DNA of 64,000 nt from Neolentinus lepideus HHB14362 ss-1 (taxonomy: Eukaryota; Basidiomycota; Agaricomycetes; Gloeophyllales; Gloeophyllaceae). The stretch covers positions 186,215 to 250,214 of the forward strand of contig KV425580.1 of assembly GCA_001632425.1 (NCBI GenBank). Reading direction: 5' to 3'. Below, piece after piece: positions 1 through 12,586 of the stretch (the first letter of the stretch is position 1; each line of letters starts with the position of its first letter). Below the pieces are notes generated by a model. It saw only the letters and a program-made list of their open reading frames with translations, had not been told where the DNA came from and did no database searches. The position numbers were made by a program, and so were the translations under genes.

Positions 1-3000
1 ACCAAGTAATGCATCTCCATCATCAACAAATCGGATAGCAGACACGTTCTGGCGGAGTATGGACCTCTGTAGTTGCCAAGTGCCTGGCTTGGATGTGAGC
101 ACAAGAACAAAGGCGACTTCACGCATTCTTACCTTTCACCCATAGCCAGACCTTGACACCCTTCCTCGGGAATGCAACTGCAATGCGGTCTCTCATGTAC
201 GCGAGACACGTAGGATCTTCATCCGCCCTTCCAGAATCCAAGATCTTGGCCCAATGCCACTTATTCTGATCCTGAGGTAGGCGGTTGTCCCTCAAAACCG
301 AGATTTCCGACTTACATCTAATCTGATTACTCACCAGCCGTACCCATTTGCTAACAATGCCGTTGTCACCCAAAGAAACAACTCCAGCACCATCGTCCAT
401 CCAAGCCACAGATACAACTGGGGCACTATGCTTCAATGTCGCCACCTCCGTGTGACTATGGTTATTCCATATGCGCACAGTACAATCCTGGCCTGCAGGA
501 CCATCATCTGCTTACTGCATAGGAGATCGGACACGAGCACTTACAATTCACAGCGAACTGACTGCCATTCGAATTAAACGTGATACCGCGTATCCCGACA
601 TTATCATCGCCTTTCACTCGAACCGTGTGAATGGGCTCCAATACAGGCCACTTGAACGATCTTCTCCTTGTCGTCTCCGGATCGCGTGTGGCCATTGCTG
701 CAGACCGTTTCACGCCTATGACCGGACGGTTCGGTTCGTACTTATGTGGCGCTGGACCCGCAGCCGCCATGGGTTTCGGGGGCAGGGGGTGCTTAACGGG
801 AACTACGGGAGGGTCAGAACAATTCGAGCTACTGTGTGGATGAACTAACCGGGTGTGGGAGGAGGTGCGACTTTTGGTGGGGCAAGGGAGTCTGGCAAGT
901 GAGTACAGTTAATGAAGAATTCGGGATCATTTCTAACTACGGCAGGAGACGAACTTACCCTTGCTGGGTTTGTTAATGAGCCCAAGACCAGGCGGATGAT
1001 CGAACTCCGCGCTTGTAGGTCCTGCACCAGTAAGGACGTCAGACAAATTGGTCTGACTGGGTTTCTGAGGGAGTGAAGATTGCTCTTCCACTTTGACCTG
1101 AGAAGGATGCGCTTTCCGTGTTTCACCTTTCATGCCAACAGGCGAAGACAGCGACGATGGCGCAGCAGATGAATGAAGACCGTTGGATACAAATCTGACC
1201 GGCGTTGTGGACATAGATTGTTTCAAGAGGGTCAAAGGACGATTGGCCACTTCAGGAGAGCCCACTTCAGGAGAGGGGGAACGATATGATACAATTCCAG
1301 ATAACTGGGAAGGGGACAGAGACGAATGGCTTGCCGCATTCCTATACACGGAGTGAGGGGGTGTTGGGAGAGGGAGGGGAACATTATCTGGTGGAGTAGC
1401 CTGTTTAATGGACCCCACGCTAGTGGTTACACTCGAAGGTGAGGGGGTGGGCGAACTCGTCTGCACCTGATGCCGGACGGGAGGCCAGGCAGCTCCTACT
1501 ACGACAGGCTTTTTAGATGTAGTAAGGGCCGCTGGTGCTTTCGGGGGCATAGGAGTCCTAGTATTAACTCCGTTCCTTACCACGGGCGGTACAGACGGTC
1601 GGATTCCTAATGGGTTTCCGAGAGGACCCGGAGTGGGCGCTATAGGAGCGAATGACGCAGGCTTCCATTCAGATGACGAGGGAGTTGTTGTACGAACAGT
1701 TCCTATCGGCTTGAAGGTCGACTGAGAGACCTGAGGGACACTCATACCCGTACTCGAAGTGGCAGAAAGCAATGCCGCTGGGGCAGTGGGTGGTGCATTT
1801 GCGGGGAGAGTCAGAAAAGCTGCCGGAGCAACTGGTATCCCACGGCTATGGCCAGCCGTAGGCTGAGGTACAGAGGCAGCTGCGCTTCGAGCTTGCTCTT
1901 GCGTGGTGCCAATATCGGAGCATGCACGGGATCGAGGTCCTGTGGGTGGCGACCGACCTCGCTTTCCAAGAGAGACGGCCAATGGTTGTAAATAATGAGA
2001 ATTAGAAGCCGTATGAGATCCCGGGACAGCGAACGGCTCTTTCATGGGCTAATGAAAGCAAAGTGACACCCCATGTGAGCAATGTTCCATTCTGAGTGCA
2101 AGCAACTGACCTGTGTAGGCTTCGCTGATGTGTGAATAGCTACGCGCTTGATGTCATCTGTAGGCATATTGTTGGGGGCCACAGATGAAGCTGGTAACGC
2201 CAGCGTTGGAGAAAGATTGGGTACACAGCTATCTGGTATGAAGGAAGGAGTCGACGTCGCCTGTCTAGGGACAGAGCCGGCACGCGAGCTGGCCAAGGAA
2301 TCATAGGATGTTGTTCGAGCCGATACAGCAGCTGTTGGAGACTGGGGAGGTGTGCTCGAAGGAGAGTCAAGCTCCATAGGAGAGAGACTACGCTGGCGGA
2401 TGGTAACCTGTATGATACAAGATACATCAGCTTCTGTTCATGACGGACATGAATGAACACACAGCATCCGCATCGGAAGAGGGCGTCGCGACGGGACTTT
2501 GACGGTTGAGCTCTAGTGACTTCACAATGGGAGTATCAACAGTTGTCAGTTTCTGGGTGTCCTCGTTGTTTTTGCGCTCTACGACTTCTGGGGGCTGGAC
2601 GTGCGACGTTGCGAGCTGGAACTCGGCTTGGATGGAACTTGACGTGTAGGACGGTGATATCTGGCAAGATGCATTCTCAGTAGTCACTGACGCTTGAACA
2701 TACTGTGTAGAGCACAGCGGGCGCGCTTGCATTCCTGCTGCCACATACTCTGGCTGAGCCTGTACGGCAACGGAAACGCGAGGAGATGCGGATGGGACGG
2801 GTTCAATTGGTGCTGGTATGGGTACTGCAGCGGGTACTATTCATGCAAGTAAGACGATATCAGATGGTAGGGGGGTAGCACAGAAGACACACCTGCCCCA
2901 CTTCCACCCAATGATCGTGCTTTCCACGCCTTCCTCATCTTTGGCGGCATGACCTGGTTTATAGGTTCATTCTGCTCAAATGCGACATCTTCTCGAAGTG

Positions 3001-3343
3001 ACTCCCGATCATCCTTCCTTGCAAATGAAGTCTCGATGTCTGACAGCTCCCCTCCGAAAATCAAAGGCTGGTCTTTGAACGTACTATCCGGGATTGCCAA
3101 AAGGATCTCTTTGCCAGGCTTGACCTCGATCCTCTTGGATGCAAAGAGGCTGTAGTAAACTATCTTCCTCTTGTTACCATCATCCCCGAGCTCTTCAGAT
3201 TCTTCAACACGCCTTAATACAACATGAGGTTTCTGGGTAGACCCATGTGGACGGATGCGCAGAGGCTCCTTGAGACCCAGGATAGAGGTTACTGTGGGTG
3301 GCATGAAGGGTTTCATGCGATCGCCCATGATGGATTTGTCCAT
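1..3343 (-). CDS. WD40-repeat protein with long disordered N-terminal region (3' end outside window)
   Basis: This is a multi-exon gene whose C-terminal part runs off the left edge. I place the start at the ATG at 3343 (MDKSIMGDRMKPFM), because the open frame upstream of it looks like leader. The N-terminal ~160 residues carry a compact acidic/basic region. Exons at about 2744-2427 and 2377-933 encode a Ser/Pro/Thr-rich, low-complexity and presumably disordered stretch. The segments at 770-504 and 478-119 read as WD40 blades: GITFNSNGSQFAVNC, VRIWNNHSHTEVATL and VVSVAWMDDGAGVVSLGDNG, with the usual strand and WD-like pattern. WD40 propellers act as protein-interaction platforms; the partner and pathway are not visible here. 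Exon borders in the Pro/Ser part are uncertain. I do not recognise a specific ortholog. Confidence 0.7.
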
Positions 3344-3793
3344 CTGCGACAGTCGAGGCAACCTGAGTCGACTCCAGTTGGAAGAAAGGAAGTGTTCAGA
3401 GGGTCGAACAGGGCACAAGCATGGTAAAGGAAAGCAGAATATCTGCCGGCCACGTGGTGACACGGTAACTCCCGCACAGTCCAGCCAAGTCTTCAAATGG
3501 CTGGACCTAGTATGATAAGCCGTTAATACGGAGCTCACTTGCACAGATGATAAGTACTAAGTAGTACTGGTTAAGTATTGAGGTCTTGTTGAGAAACACA
3601 TAAAGCTATTGGAGGACCACTCATCACCTGTCTCAAGCCACAAGAATGGTATTCTGTCTATATAACCCATCGTTTACATGAGTGCTCGACAGTGGACAGA
3701 ATGAATACTACCCCAAGATTTCGAGCGGTTGTGTAAAGTGAGATTCCAGGGTTTGGGGTGGAGTGCGAAAACCTGTGCTCATACCTTTGGAGC
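3344..3793. other. Intergenic, no gene seen
   Basis: This stretch holds the upstream region of the WD40 gene and the 3' flank of the decarboxylase-like gene. Both are on the minus strand. I see no coding signal, repeat or RNA gene. Confidence 0.6.
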
Positions 3794-4804
3794 TTAATCA
3801 ATTATCTCCGGTACACCATCTCTCCAGTGGACGCCTGACTTCTCAGCCACCTCCACAGCAATTTGTCTCACAGCTTTGACCTCTTCCAGAGTTGCTCCAA
3901 GTCGGCGAGCATTTCCCATATGCCAGTTAACTTGTCGCGGCGTATCGAGAGCTATGAGTCCGGCAACGATAGCAAGTGAAGTCTCTAGGGGCGACGTGAC
4001 TTCTGTATATCCATAGGTCAACCCGTATCCGATTGTGTTAGAGAACCAGCCTATGACCACTTGTTAGAACTTGATTGCGAGAACAGACCATGAAGGTACT
4101 TTCGCATACCCATGTCAGGATAAATGGCATCCAAAAGGTTTTGAACCGGTGCAGCCGTTTCTCCGTACATGTAAGAGTATAGTTCCTTCCCTCTTCGGAC
4201 ATACTCTTCCACTGGAGTTTTGAGATCCCTATTACATTTAAAAGTTGGTTAACAATATTGTGATTGGCTGCAACCGTAGCCCAAGATGACTCACCGCAGT
4301 GGTTGCTCATCTCGGAGTTCCTCTGGCATTGATTCGTGTAAGGATACTAGACCGTTGATGGCCTGTAGCAACGTCATTAAGTTCGCTGTCCTCGAAAATA
4401 TACGTTACCAGAACGCACCCGTGAATAACCAGTGATAAGTCCAGCTTTGAATATGGAGTCGCGTAGCTTACGTGCCAGCAGCAGCTTTTCGCTATGAGCT
4501 ACATCATGCGGAGTGCTCTCTTGGTCATGTACATTTGTTAGCTCGTCCAGTACATGACGGAAAACATGAGGAACCGCTTCAGGTCTATTGCTGCCGCCAA
4601 AACTGACAGCTACTGGAATATACCAAGGGTTGGACAAAACTGGGAGTCACATAACGATCAGAATCAGGACTCGGATGCAATGATAACTTGCGCATGCAAT
4701 GGCATACCTTCCATGCCCTTGGTACGCGCAGCCACAGAAGGAACGCGACGCGGGTACAACGACTTCAGTCGGTTCAGGAAGACGCCACTGGTCAGACTGG
4801 CCAT
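3794..4804 (-). CDS. Carboxymuconolactone decarboxylase-like (AhpD-like) protein
   Basis: Four or five short exons splice into one frame starting at ATG 4804 (MASLTSGVFLNRL). The first intron ends so that GMEV joins LSNPWYIPVAV; later exons contain LARKLRDSIFKAGLITGYSR, DLKTPVEEYVRRGKELYSYM and LETSLAIVAGLIALDTPRQV, ending VHWRDGVPEIID before TAA. The helix pattern and the RLGATLEEVKAVRQIAVEVAEKSG region match the alpha-helical CMD/AhpD fold as found in fungi. The redox CxxC of true AhpD peroxidase reductases is absent: the usual Cys region reads DTPRQVNWHMGNA. A peroxidase-reductase role is therefore unlikely, and decarboxylase or another function is unproven. It lies in the same orientation as Dicer, about 280 bp downstream of it. 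Confidence 0.75.
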
Positions 4805-5080
4805 ATTGTAAAAGATTGTAAGTCTTCCTCCTAGAAGTAATGAAGCTAACATTATGCATCATGTCCGGCCGAACCCGAATGCGGTCTTCTGAAAGACCAC
4901 GTATACTGCTTCGCACACGGCTTTACCTCCGTGAGGCCGGCGGACACAAAGAGCGGCCAGTCGAGTATAGGATAAGAAAATAAATATATATTCCACAGCA
5001 GTGCACAGCAGTGGTACAAGTACAAGGAAGCAACAAGCAGTACTAGTAAGCAATACAGATCCAGTGCGACATCCGGCACA

Positions 5081-8000
5081 TTACAGTCCATTCAAAATCA
5101 TTTCTTCGACCGTACGTTCATCAGCCGAATCGTCTCCAGAATACATTTCGACATCTTCCTCATGCTTCATCCTGTCGCTTTCCATTTCGACCAGCTTCTT
5201 CCTGGCCATTAGCGCGAATCCTTCTTCGGTCTCATCGTCCAGCGCCTTGAGATCCTCATCGACTGATTGTTCCGCGTCGTCCTGACTGTCGACCGCCAAG
5301 GCCTGCGCACATTGGCATATCTTCGGAAGATAGTGCTCATGCTCGGGATCCTGCAGAATAGTACGCGCCTCCTCTGATGCTCTGCCCTTGGCCAAAGAGA
5401 GGTTTGCGGCAGACACTGGGCCCACAATGACGATCTCATGGACGATCACGGAAATGCTGTCGTTGCGCTTCGAGTCCGGGTTACTGGATGCCTTCCTGCA
5501 CAAAATATTAACCGTCGTCGACATGGATACATAGCGGTGAGATGTACGCACCGATAACTCATCTTTCGACAGCCTGCGCGGGCAGTACTAATCATCAACT
5601 CGGATACAGGATCCCTAGGTAAGTCAGGTGACAGAACTTCCAAAACGTCTTGCATCACCGCCTCTGCAATCACTGAGGCTCTATCATAGTCATAAGCAGA
5701 ATCCACCAGAATAGCCCCCATCACGCTTTCCAGAACATCACTCAATGCCTTGGGAGGATCATGCTTCCATCCATGGTTCACAATATTCTCTGGTGTCGTT
5801 TCCTCCAAGACAGGCACATATTTGCTGATAGCCATGCTCAACTCTACGTTGTTCACAAGAAGTATCTGATGCAAAGATAGCTTCTTGACAGCAACGGAGG
5901 CTAAAGCAGGCGCACAGACAGCACGGGAACGAGCCCAGGATAGTTGACCTGACGTAGCCTGCGGGAATTTTCTGAATAGATAATGCATAACGACGAGGTC
6001 AATCAAAGCTGCAATACCAGTTAGGTAAGTCTAGCAATGACGGATAGATTCACTTACCGTCTCCAAGAAATTCCAAGCGCTGATATGAAGAGCTAACCGC
6101 GGATCGGAAGGACGGGTGTGTCACGGCCTCGACCAGCAGCTCACTGCGGTGGAACTCGTAGCCGAGCGTATCTTGCAGAGTAGTGAATAATGGTGGTACC
6201 GGAGTCGGAAACGGATCTCGGCTATAGCGAAGAGTCCAAGGCAATGGTCCACCGAGACAAAGACCCAACGTCGTTCCCGTTACCAGCGCCATCGGAACGC
6301 CTCCCATGATAAACCCGGCACCTAACGTTGCTTCCATACAGTCCTGCAAACTTCTGCGCGGATACCTGCGGACGGTGCTCCGGGGTACATACTCGTCCGG
6401 AATAAGGCTCGATCCTTCCGGCATTGCATATCTCCACGTTCTCACACTTTGCGCCTCCGACGTCAAGTAATGCTCTAGTCCATTCTCCTTTGCGCGAGCA
6501 AGCAGAGTGCGATTGGACACCGAATTCCGTCGGAGGATATCAAGCTGGCCTTCGTGACGATGGGGGAACTTATTGAAGAGATGGACCACCGTACAGAGCT
6601 TCAGGACCGAATCACCCAGCGTCTCCAGCCTCTGATTGCTGAAGCCGGCGTTTGCGCTCGGAAGAGTATAAGCTTCGATGAGTAGATCGGTCCGAATAGC
6701 AGGCAAACCTAACTCGCTTCTGGCCCTCCGGGCGCGGTAGACGTCGGAGATGCGGTGGAGTACTTTGGGCAGCACGTGGAAAGTGTGGTACATCTCTTCA
6801 GTAAGGTCAATCCAGCGACACATCTCCTGCGGTACGAATTGTGCATTCGGTACATTCGCTACGAGATGGCTGTCGTCTTCTTGACCCAGGGAGTGAAGTG
6901 CATAGAGGCCAGACGAGTGTCTGGGGAAAGGCTGCACCTCGAGCAGAGGTCCATCTTCAGGAACCTCGGGAGGAATACCTTTCCTAGTGTATAGATGAAG
7001 TACATAGTCACGGTAGGTGGGGAAACAGCCTTCCCTGGAGCCCTTGGGGGGCTTTGACCTAGGCGTCAAATCACGTCGTATCCGCCTCAACATGAGTGGG
7101 CGTCCGTGGTCCTTGCTGTTCACAACCAGTAATCGACCTTGATGTTGCTGGGTGATACTGGTCCAGTCAGGGTTACCATACGGATGGAGTACGGCGTGCT
7201 CCATGGCGCACCAATCAGGTTGACTCGTCATCTCCCTGAGAGGTACTAGGAAAGCTGATAAAGGAAGCTGAACTGATCTTGCCGTGATACACCACCAAAC
7301 TCCTTGCTTCATGTAGTCTTGCAGCAGTTGCCGTTGCCGTTGTTCGTCGTTGAATATGACCCGCATGGACCTGTGTATCCGGATTTCATAGCCATCGCAT
7401 TTCATGACTTCAAGAGGCAGCTGTGTTCCAGTTACGAGACCTGCGGTCCGTTTACCATTCATGGTGACAACGTGCAGCCACATCTTCTGATTGACAATGA
7501 ACGGATCGCGGACTATCACGTCCATGGTCTCTGGAACTTCACTAACATCTAGTATGGGTCGTCCGTCCGCATCCTCCGTATCTGCGCCACTTGAGCTCTT
7601 CGCCGGGAGCAGATAGTCATCAAAGACATTCAAATGATGCAATTCCATGACAGCCATGAAAGCGACAGCACGTTTCGCCTCTTTCTTGGATCGCTTCACA
7701 GGACCATTATAGGTGAGCTTGTCCGGGGGCAACGGCAGAGAAAGCGGGAGCTCAAGAGTAGCCTGGAAGTCGCCAGAATACTTCGGTAAATGCACGGGTG
7801 TGAAACGGTCGCGGGGTATCAATGAGCAAAGGTGATTAAGGAGGCTGATTGCAGAGTTGTAAGTTAAGATAGCACCGGTCGACGGAACCACGTATCGCTC
7901 TCTCTCCGCCAGATCCGCCGGGTCTTCACGTTCATCATCTTCGTCCTCCTCGATGGTCTTGTTGACGACAGGGTCAGCCCGTTGATAAACGCGCTTCATC

Positions 8001-9832
8001 TCGGGCTCGCTTTCTGCGAACGCTCGGTAACGAGCTAGATCCGCTGCATGATTCTCCTGCACCATGATGACAAATGTCGAGGTTTGATGACGGGCCCGAC
8101 CACGAGACTGTACATAGCCGACCATATGTTGGATGGGGTCGAAACGCACGACTACATCACAGGCCTAGTATCGCGCGTTAGTCGAGTAGGCTCACAGACG
8201 CATCGTCGGGACGTACCGGGAAATCCAACCCCTCTTCAGCTACGGAAGTAGCAATGACTAGAATAAGTACTTGCGATCAGTAACTGCGATGATACCAGAA
8301 GGTGTAAACCTACGTAGATTGACTTCTTTGTCACGAAACGACTTCACCACGTCTTGCTGCGTCTTTAGTGCCATGCCTTTCAGCTGCGACTTTGCCACGC
8401 TCGTCGCGCCATGTCCTATAAGCTCAGCGCTCTTGATGAAGCCTTGTAGATACGGCACTCTCAGGAGCACCTTAGCAAGACAAGCTGCTACATGACGCTG
8501 CTCGACGAAGATGATCCCTTGAAAGGTCGTCGTGTAATGCTTTATGAGGAGATCTACGAGAACCTTGAATTTGGGAGAACACCATTCCAAACTAAATGGT
8601 ACACGATACTTGTCCGGGTCAGAATCATCCTCTCCGAAGAAGACGGTGTAATCGGAGAGGACGGCACTGATCTGGCGAAGCTCCGGTTCGAATTGCGCTG
8701 CGTATGCGTTATCCAAGCCATCGATGTCCATGCCGGTATAGTCCGGATCGCCGTTGTGAGCATGGTCGTTTGTTTGATCCACGAGTTGCGTGATACGCTG
8801 CCTCATTTCCGAGTACAAGTATAGCTCGGCACCATAGGGGCCCAAACTGTGGTATGTGACCGCGTACCTAGTCTGAATCTTATCCCATGGGATTTCCATC
8901 TCATCGGGTAAGTTCAAGACCTGAAGGCGATTCCATAACGTAGGAGTAGGGTAAGAATCATAGGATTCCGGAGACGGAGGATAGGGTTGGATAATCTGGT
9001 ATCTAGATCAGGGACAGGTGGTGGACCCACAATGATCGACGGGTACATACCTCTTTGGGACGTGGAGAATGGTCCAGAAGCTCGTCGACATGCTCACGAA
9101 CGGCTATCACTTTTGCGTCCATGTTTCTCTCAAGAGTGGCAAGCGATTCTACAGCGTCCTTCGGATTCCAAATGGGAGAGGCTGTCATACCAAATATCTT
9201 AGGTCTGTGAGCACTGGAGCACTGAAAATATTCCCGCATGATGCCATTGTACGCGTGGTTTTTGCGACAATGATGACATTCGTCGAAGACCAAAAGGGAA
9301 ACCTTAAACGGCCTGTCAGCGATCCAAACTAAATCTCAATCAAACACGTCACTCACTTTATCCATGCTCCAGTGTGAATGTGTGAGAATGTTGAGAAAGA
9401 TTTGTGCTACGCCACGAGTCACAATTGCACAGTTCGTAGGTAGGAAGTGAACGCCAACTTACCGGTCATTACAAGTACGTCTGAATTGTCAAACTCCTTC
9501 TTCCAGCGCGCGCGATCCGATAAGTCTATTGCCATCGCACCATAACACTTCGTAACACGCAGCGGTGTCTGTTTTGATATGAAGTTTCCTTGCTGTTCCA
9601 CCAATGCGACTTTCGGCACCAGAAAGACGATCACCTTCCCTTGCCCAAAGTCCCGCGCTGCAATCCACTTTATGAGCAAGGTACTGATGAACGTCTTGCC
9701 ACTGCCCGTATCCAGAGCCGCGATGACATTTCCTTCTTGAGCCCGACAGAAGATCTCCTCTTGGTAGCGTCGGGGTAGGAGGTTCTCATGAACCTCCTCC
9801 ATTGTTGTCGGTAATCCTGGTAGGAACTGCAT
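5081..9832 (-). CDS. dcl: Dicer-like ribonuclease III
   Basis: This is a large multi-exon gene. From the N-terminus it carries a DExD/H helicase ATP-binding domain (Walker A ALDTGSGKT near 9720, DECH box in MVFDECHHC near 9290), then helicase C (VAEEGLDFP, then QSRGRARHQ near 8110). A Dicer dimerisation domain follows (about 7880-7600, YNSAISLLNHLC), then RNase IIIa (QRLETLGDSVLKL near 6620; DCMEATLGAGF near 6340) and RNase IIIb (QRLEFLGDGK near 6070; LSDVLESVMGAI near 5740). The last ~150 residues include a dsRBD-like SLAKGRASEEARTIL and an acidic tail. The acidic catalytic residues of both RNase III domains are present, so cleavage of dsRNA into siRNAs is expected. I chose ATG 9832 as the start (MQFLPGLPTTMEEVHENLLP); a short upstream exon is possible. 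I cannot identify a clear PAZ domain. Only 250 bp separates it from the divergent phosducin-like gene. Confidence 0.93.
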
Positions 9833-10082
9833 TACTGACAACAATAGCCTGATATACTAGTGTGCGTAAGACCGTAAGTCGAATGTTCATGGCAGCACTC
9901 GCATATCAGGGACCCGATAAGACTGAAGTCGTCGAAGACAGAACACAGCAGAGGTATAGCCGAGTCACGGAAAATGATGAGCAAACAGCTGTTCAACTTG
10001 TGCGGGTCAAAGCGTGAGTCACGAGTAACACGTCACTCCACGTCTTCCACTTGCACTTGGTTTGCACAACGTTGCCGTAGCC
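9833..10082. promoter_or_regulatory. Shared divergent promoter region, Dicer / phosducin-like
   Basis: The two genes start 250 bp apart and point away from each other, so any promoter elements must lie here. No canonical TATA box is obvious on either strand. Co-regulation is an inference from spacing only. Confidence 0.4.
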
Positions 10083-11346
10083 ATGGCTGACGAAGACACC
10101 GAATTGTAAGCTGGTCCAGACTCTGAAACAACCCTGTAACAAAGTATCCAGTAACGATGCTCTACGCAAGCATGGCATTCTGCCTCCCAAAGAACCGACA
10201 CCGCCGAGTCCTTCTCCGCCTCCTTCTCCTACTCTGAGTGAGAAACTGGATGACTTGTCAGATTCGGAACTACGGGATCTAGTGGACGATACGCAAGATG
10301 AGGAGACAAGCAGGCTAATCGAGAAAATGCGTAGGCAGCGGATGGAGGAGATACAGCGAGAGATGAAGAAAGCAAAATTCGGGAGGGTCTATCCAATAGG
10401 GCGAGATGATTATACGAGAGAGGTGACAGAAGCTAGCAAAGTGAATGAAGAGGATGATAACGAGGAAAGAGGGACTGGAGTTATATGTTTTCTGTACAAG
10501 GATGGGTAAGTCTTTCTATCTTTGGGACAAATGTGTATCGTTCATTGTATTCTGTCTTTTTACGATTCAACACCGTCTGCATTGGGAGGACTCGTTTCGA
10601 AGGTGTCGTGAAACATCCCGCCTTTTTGATCGGCCTTGAGGACTGCTGGAATCTGGATCTGTGGCCAGGCACAGCGACCGTTGCTACCGTTGCTGAAGAG
10701 GGATCTCTGCAAGTGTGCGTTTTATATGCTTGCTCGAGGCATCGCAAGCCTCTTGGTTGTATGGCTGGATCTACGCTGGGCCAATACGCATCTAGAAGGG
10801 TTGTATATAAATCTTCCTCGTGTCTATCTCCTCTTCATTTCACATTACTTCCATCTAATGTTATTAAATGCTGTCCCCTCTGTTTAGCATCCCCCGCAGT
10901 GACCGCACCTTCCAGCACATCGGGACGCTGGCAAGTAGATATCCTCGCACGAAATTCGTCTCCATAGTCGGCGACAAATGCATTCCCAACCTGCCCGATT
11001 CTCGGATCCCCATGCTTATCGTTTACAGAAAGGGCGAGATTGTAAACCAAATACTCTCCTGGTCTGCAGACAAGGAGCGCCGGTTAGAAGGTAACTCAGA
11101 CGTCCATCACCCACGTCAGTTGCTGATGGTCCTTTTGTAGAACTGGAGGCATTGTTGATCTTATGCGGTGCAATTGTCCCGTCTGTGCGCTCGCTGCCGG
11201 ATGAGAAATCCAAGGGCGACGATAGCTCTGAAGACGAAGACGACGAGTCAATGTTGAGGATGAAGTCTCGAGTGACCACGGCGAACAAGACGTCGCAGAA
11301 TATACGGAAGAAGGAAGAAGATTCGGACTTGGATTTCGACTTGTAG
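10083..11346 (+). CDS. Phosducin-like protein (PhLP2/PLP2 type), chaperonin co-factor
   Basis: Three introns (10106-10151, 10506-10887 and 11091-11140) splice a full protein. It starts MADEDTEFNDALRKHGILPP, continues PPKEPTPPSPSPPPSPTLSE and ends SDLDFDL. The signature N-terminal helix, the FGRVYPIGRDDYTREVTEAS block and the thioredoxin-like GTGVICFLYKDGIPRSD, CIPNLPDSRIPMLIVYRKGE region fit the PLP2/PhLP3 branch. That branch assists CCT-mediated folding of actin and tubulin in the cytosol. The acidic tail (residues after about 215) is usual for the family. The odd feature is intron 2: at 382 bp it is 6-8 times longer than other introns in the window. Its borders are well fixed, because KDG joins IPRSDRTFQHI in frame. 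Confidence 0.92.
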
Positions 11347-11603
11347 GGCTCAGTTCGGTAATTACAGGATCTTGCGTCGTTTGGGTGTACTGAGACAAAC
11401 AATATGAAATAACTGTAGCGATACTCATGATTAACTACTTGCTGTTTTCACCTAGACGTCAGGCAAGCTATGACATGAAACGGACAAGTCGCGCTGAACA
11501 GCAGTCAGATCATGGAGTCGTGACGATACTGATATGACAATAGGAATCCAAGCGCGACAACATGTATAGAGGTACGTAGGTACGCGACGAGAGGCCCTTA
11601 ATC
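11347..11603. other. Convergent 3' intergenic region
   Basis: This lies between the 3' ends of the phosducin-like gene (plus) and the next gene (minus). It must contain both polyadenylation regions; no other signal is seen. Confidence 0.5.
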
Positions 11604-12257
11604 TTACTGTTCGGCAGCCTCCTCGTCCTTTTCAGCTTCCTCCTTAGCTTCGTCGTTTCCATTTGCCTTCTCGGTAGCCTCCTCCTTGGCTTCCTCTGAT
11701 GTCTCCGGATGCTCTTCGCTCGGCGCATCCTTGCTCCCAATAACAGTGGCGTTGATCCTGCGGGACCAATGAATACGCAGAGTAATGCATGAGCGTGGTA
11801 CGACTTACTGCAGCTGAACATGCACCGTCTCCTTCTGTCCTCCACCCTCCGGATTCGAGATCTCCACCTGTATCCTCTTCGTGCCCTTCCACCCGTAGCT
11901 TCCGGTTTGGAATGACGAAGGAACCAATGTCAAGGAGCCTATAAAGCCGGGGTCCGCAGCAGTCGCTGGCTCAGTGTCTTTGTCGCCAACCGACGGGGGC
12001 GTGTGCGTGAGGTTGACATGCAAAGGCAGCGCATTCGCCTTGAATGCGGACGCGGCCAAGTTTGTCTACGACGACGATCAAAGATAAGCGTAATACTCTT
12101 CGCTTCCCGAAGCTCGTACCTTAGGGCCCCTCTTCCCGCCCTTACCCTTCGGGGCGGCAGCGCCCCCCTCGGTTTTTGCAGCCTTGCTTGCCCGCGTCGT
12201 CGGGCCCGAACCTTCCTCAGCGGCAGCGCGCTTACGACCTATCCGAGCGTCGGTCAT
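11604..12257 (-). CDS. Small conserved fungal protein, Lys/Ala-rich N-terminus and Glu-rich C-terminus
   Basis: Three exons join in frame. ATG 12257 begins MTDARIGRKRAAAEEGSG; an intron ends so that KRGPK joins TNLAASAFKANALPLHVNL. A second intron gives HVQLQINATVIGSKDAP, and the tail is EEATEKANGNDEAKEEAEKD before TAA. The basic leader contains KR-rich clusters that could serve for nuclear import. The central ~90 residues (LPLHVNLTHTPP, SLTLVPSSFQTGSYGWKGTK, IQVEISNPEGGG) look like a beta-rich folded domain, while the acidic tail is disordered. I do not recognise a named family. A chromatin or histone-chaperone role would be a guess from composition only. Confidence 0.75.
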
Positions 12258-12586
12258 GATGCATCACTTCTCATGGAATGCGAACGTGCGCAAACGTACC
12301 AGCCATGTCGGTTGCAATAGTGAAACAGAGAGTGTGAGTAGCGGGGGTAAAAAGTGGGTTGATATTCGGGGGAGTCGCTTATATAGGATTAGTGTTCAAA
12401 GCGGCGCCAGATGACAGGGTTCGAAAGTCTCAATTGCCATTTCGCGACATCACCCTTAACAACGCGTCCGTGACGTCACGCGTCTAAGCGCGTTACGGTT
12501 ATTTCGGCGGTATCTCTCACCGAGTTTCTGTGTATTTCCCAGCAGCATATACATGCTTCATGTCAGATCGTACCTAAATAGGAGGG
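12258..12586. other. Intergenic, no gene seen
   Basis: This is upstream of the Lys/Glu-rich protein and downstream of the sedolisin. It has GC-rich palindromic words such as tgacgtcacg near 12470, which resembles a CRE/ATF-type site. That could act on the gene starting at 12257, but this is only a motif match. Confidence 0.35.
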
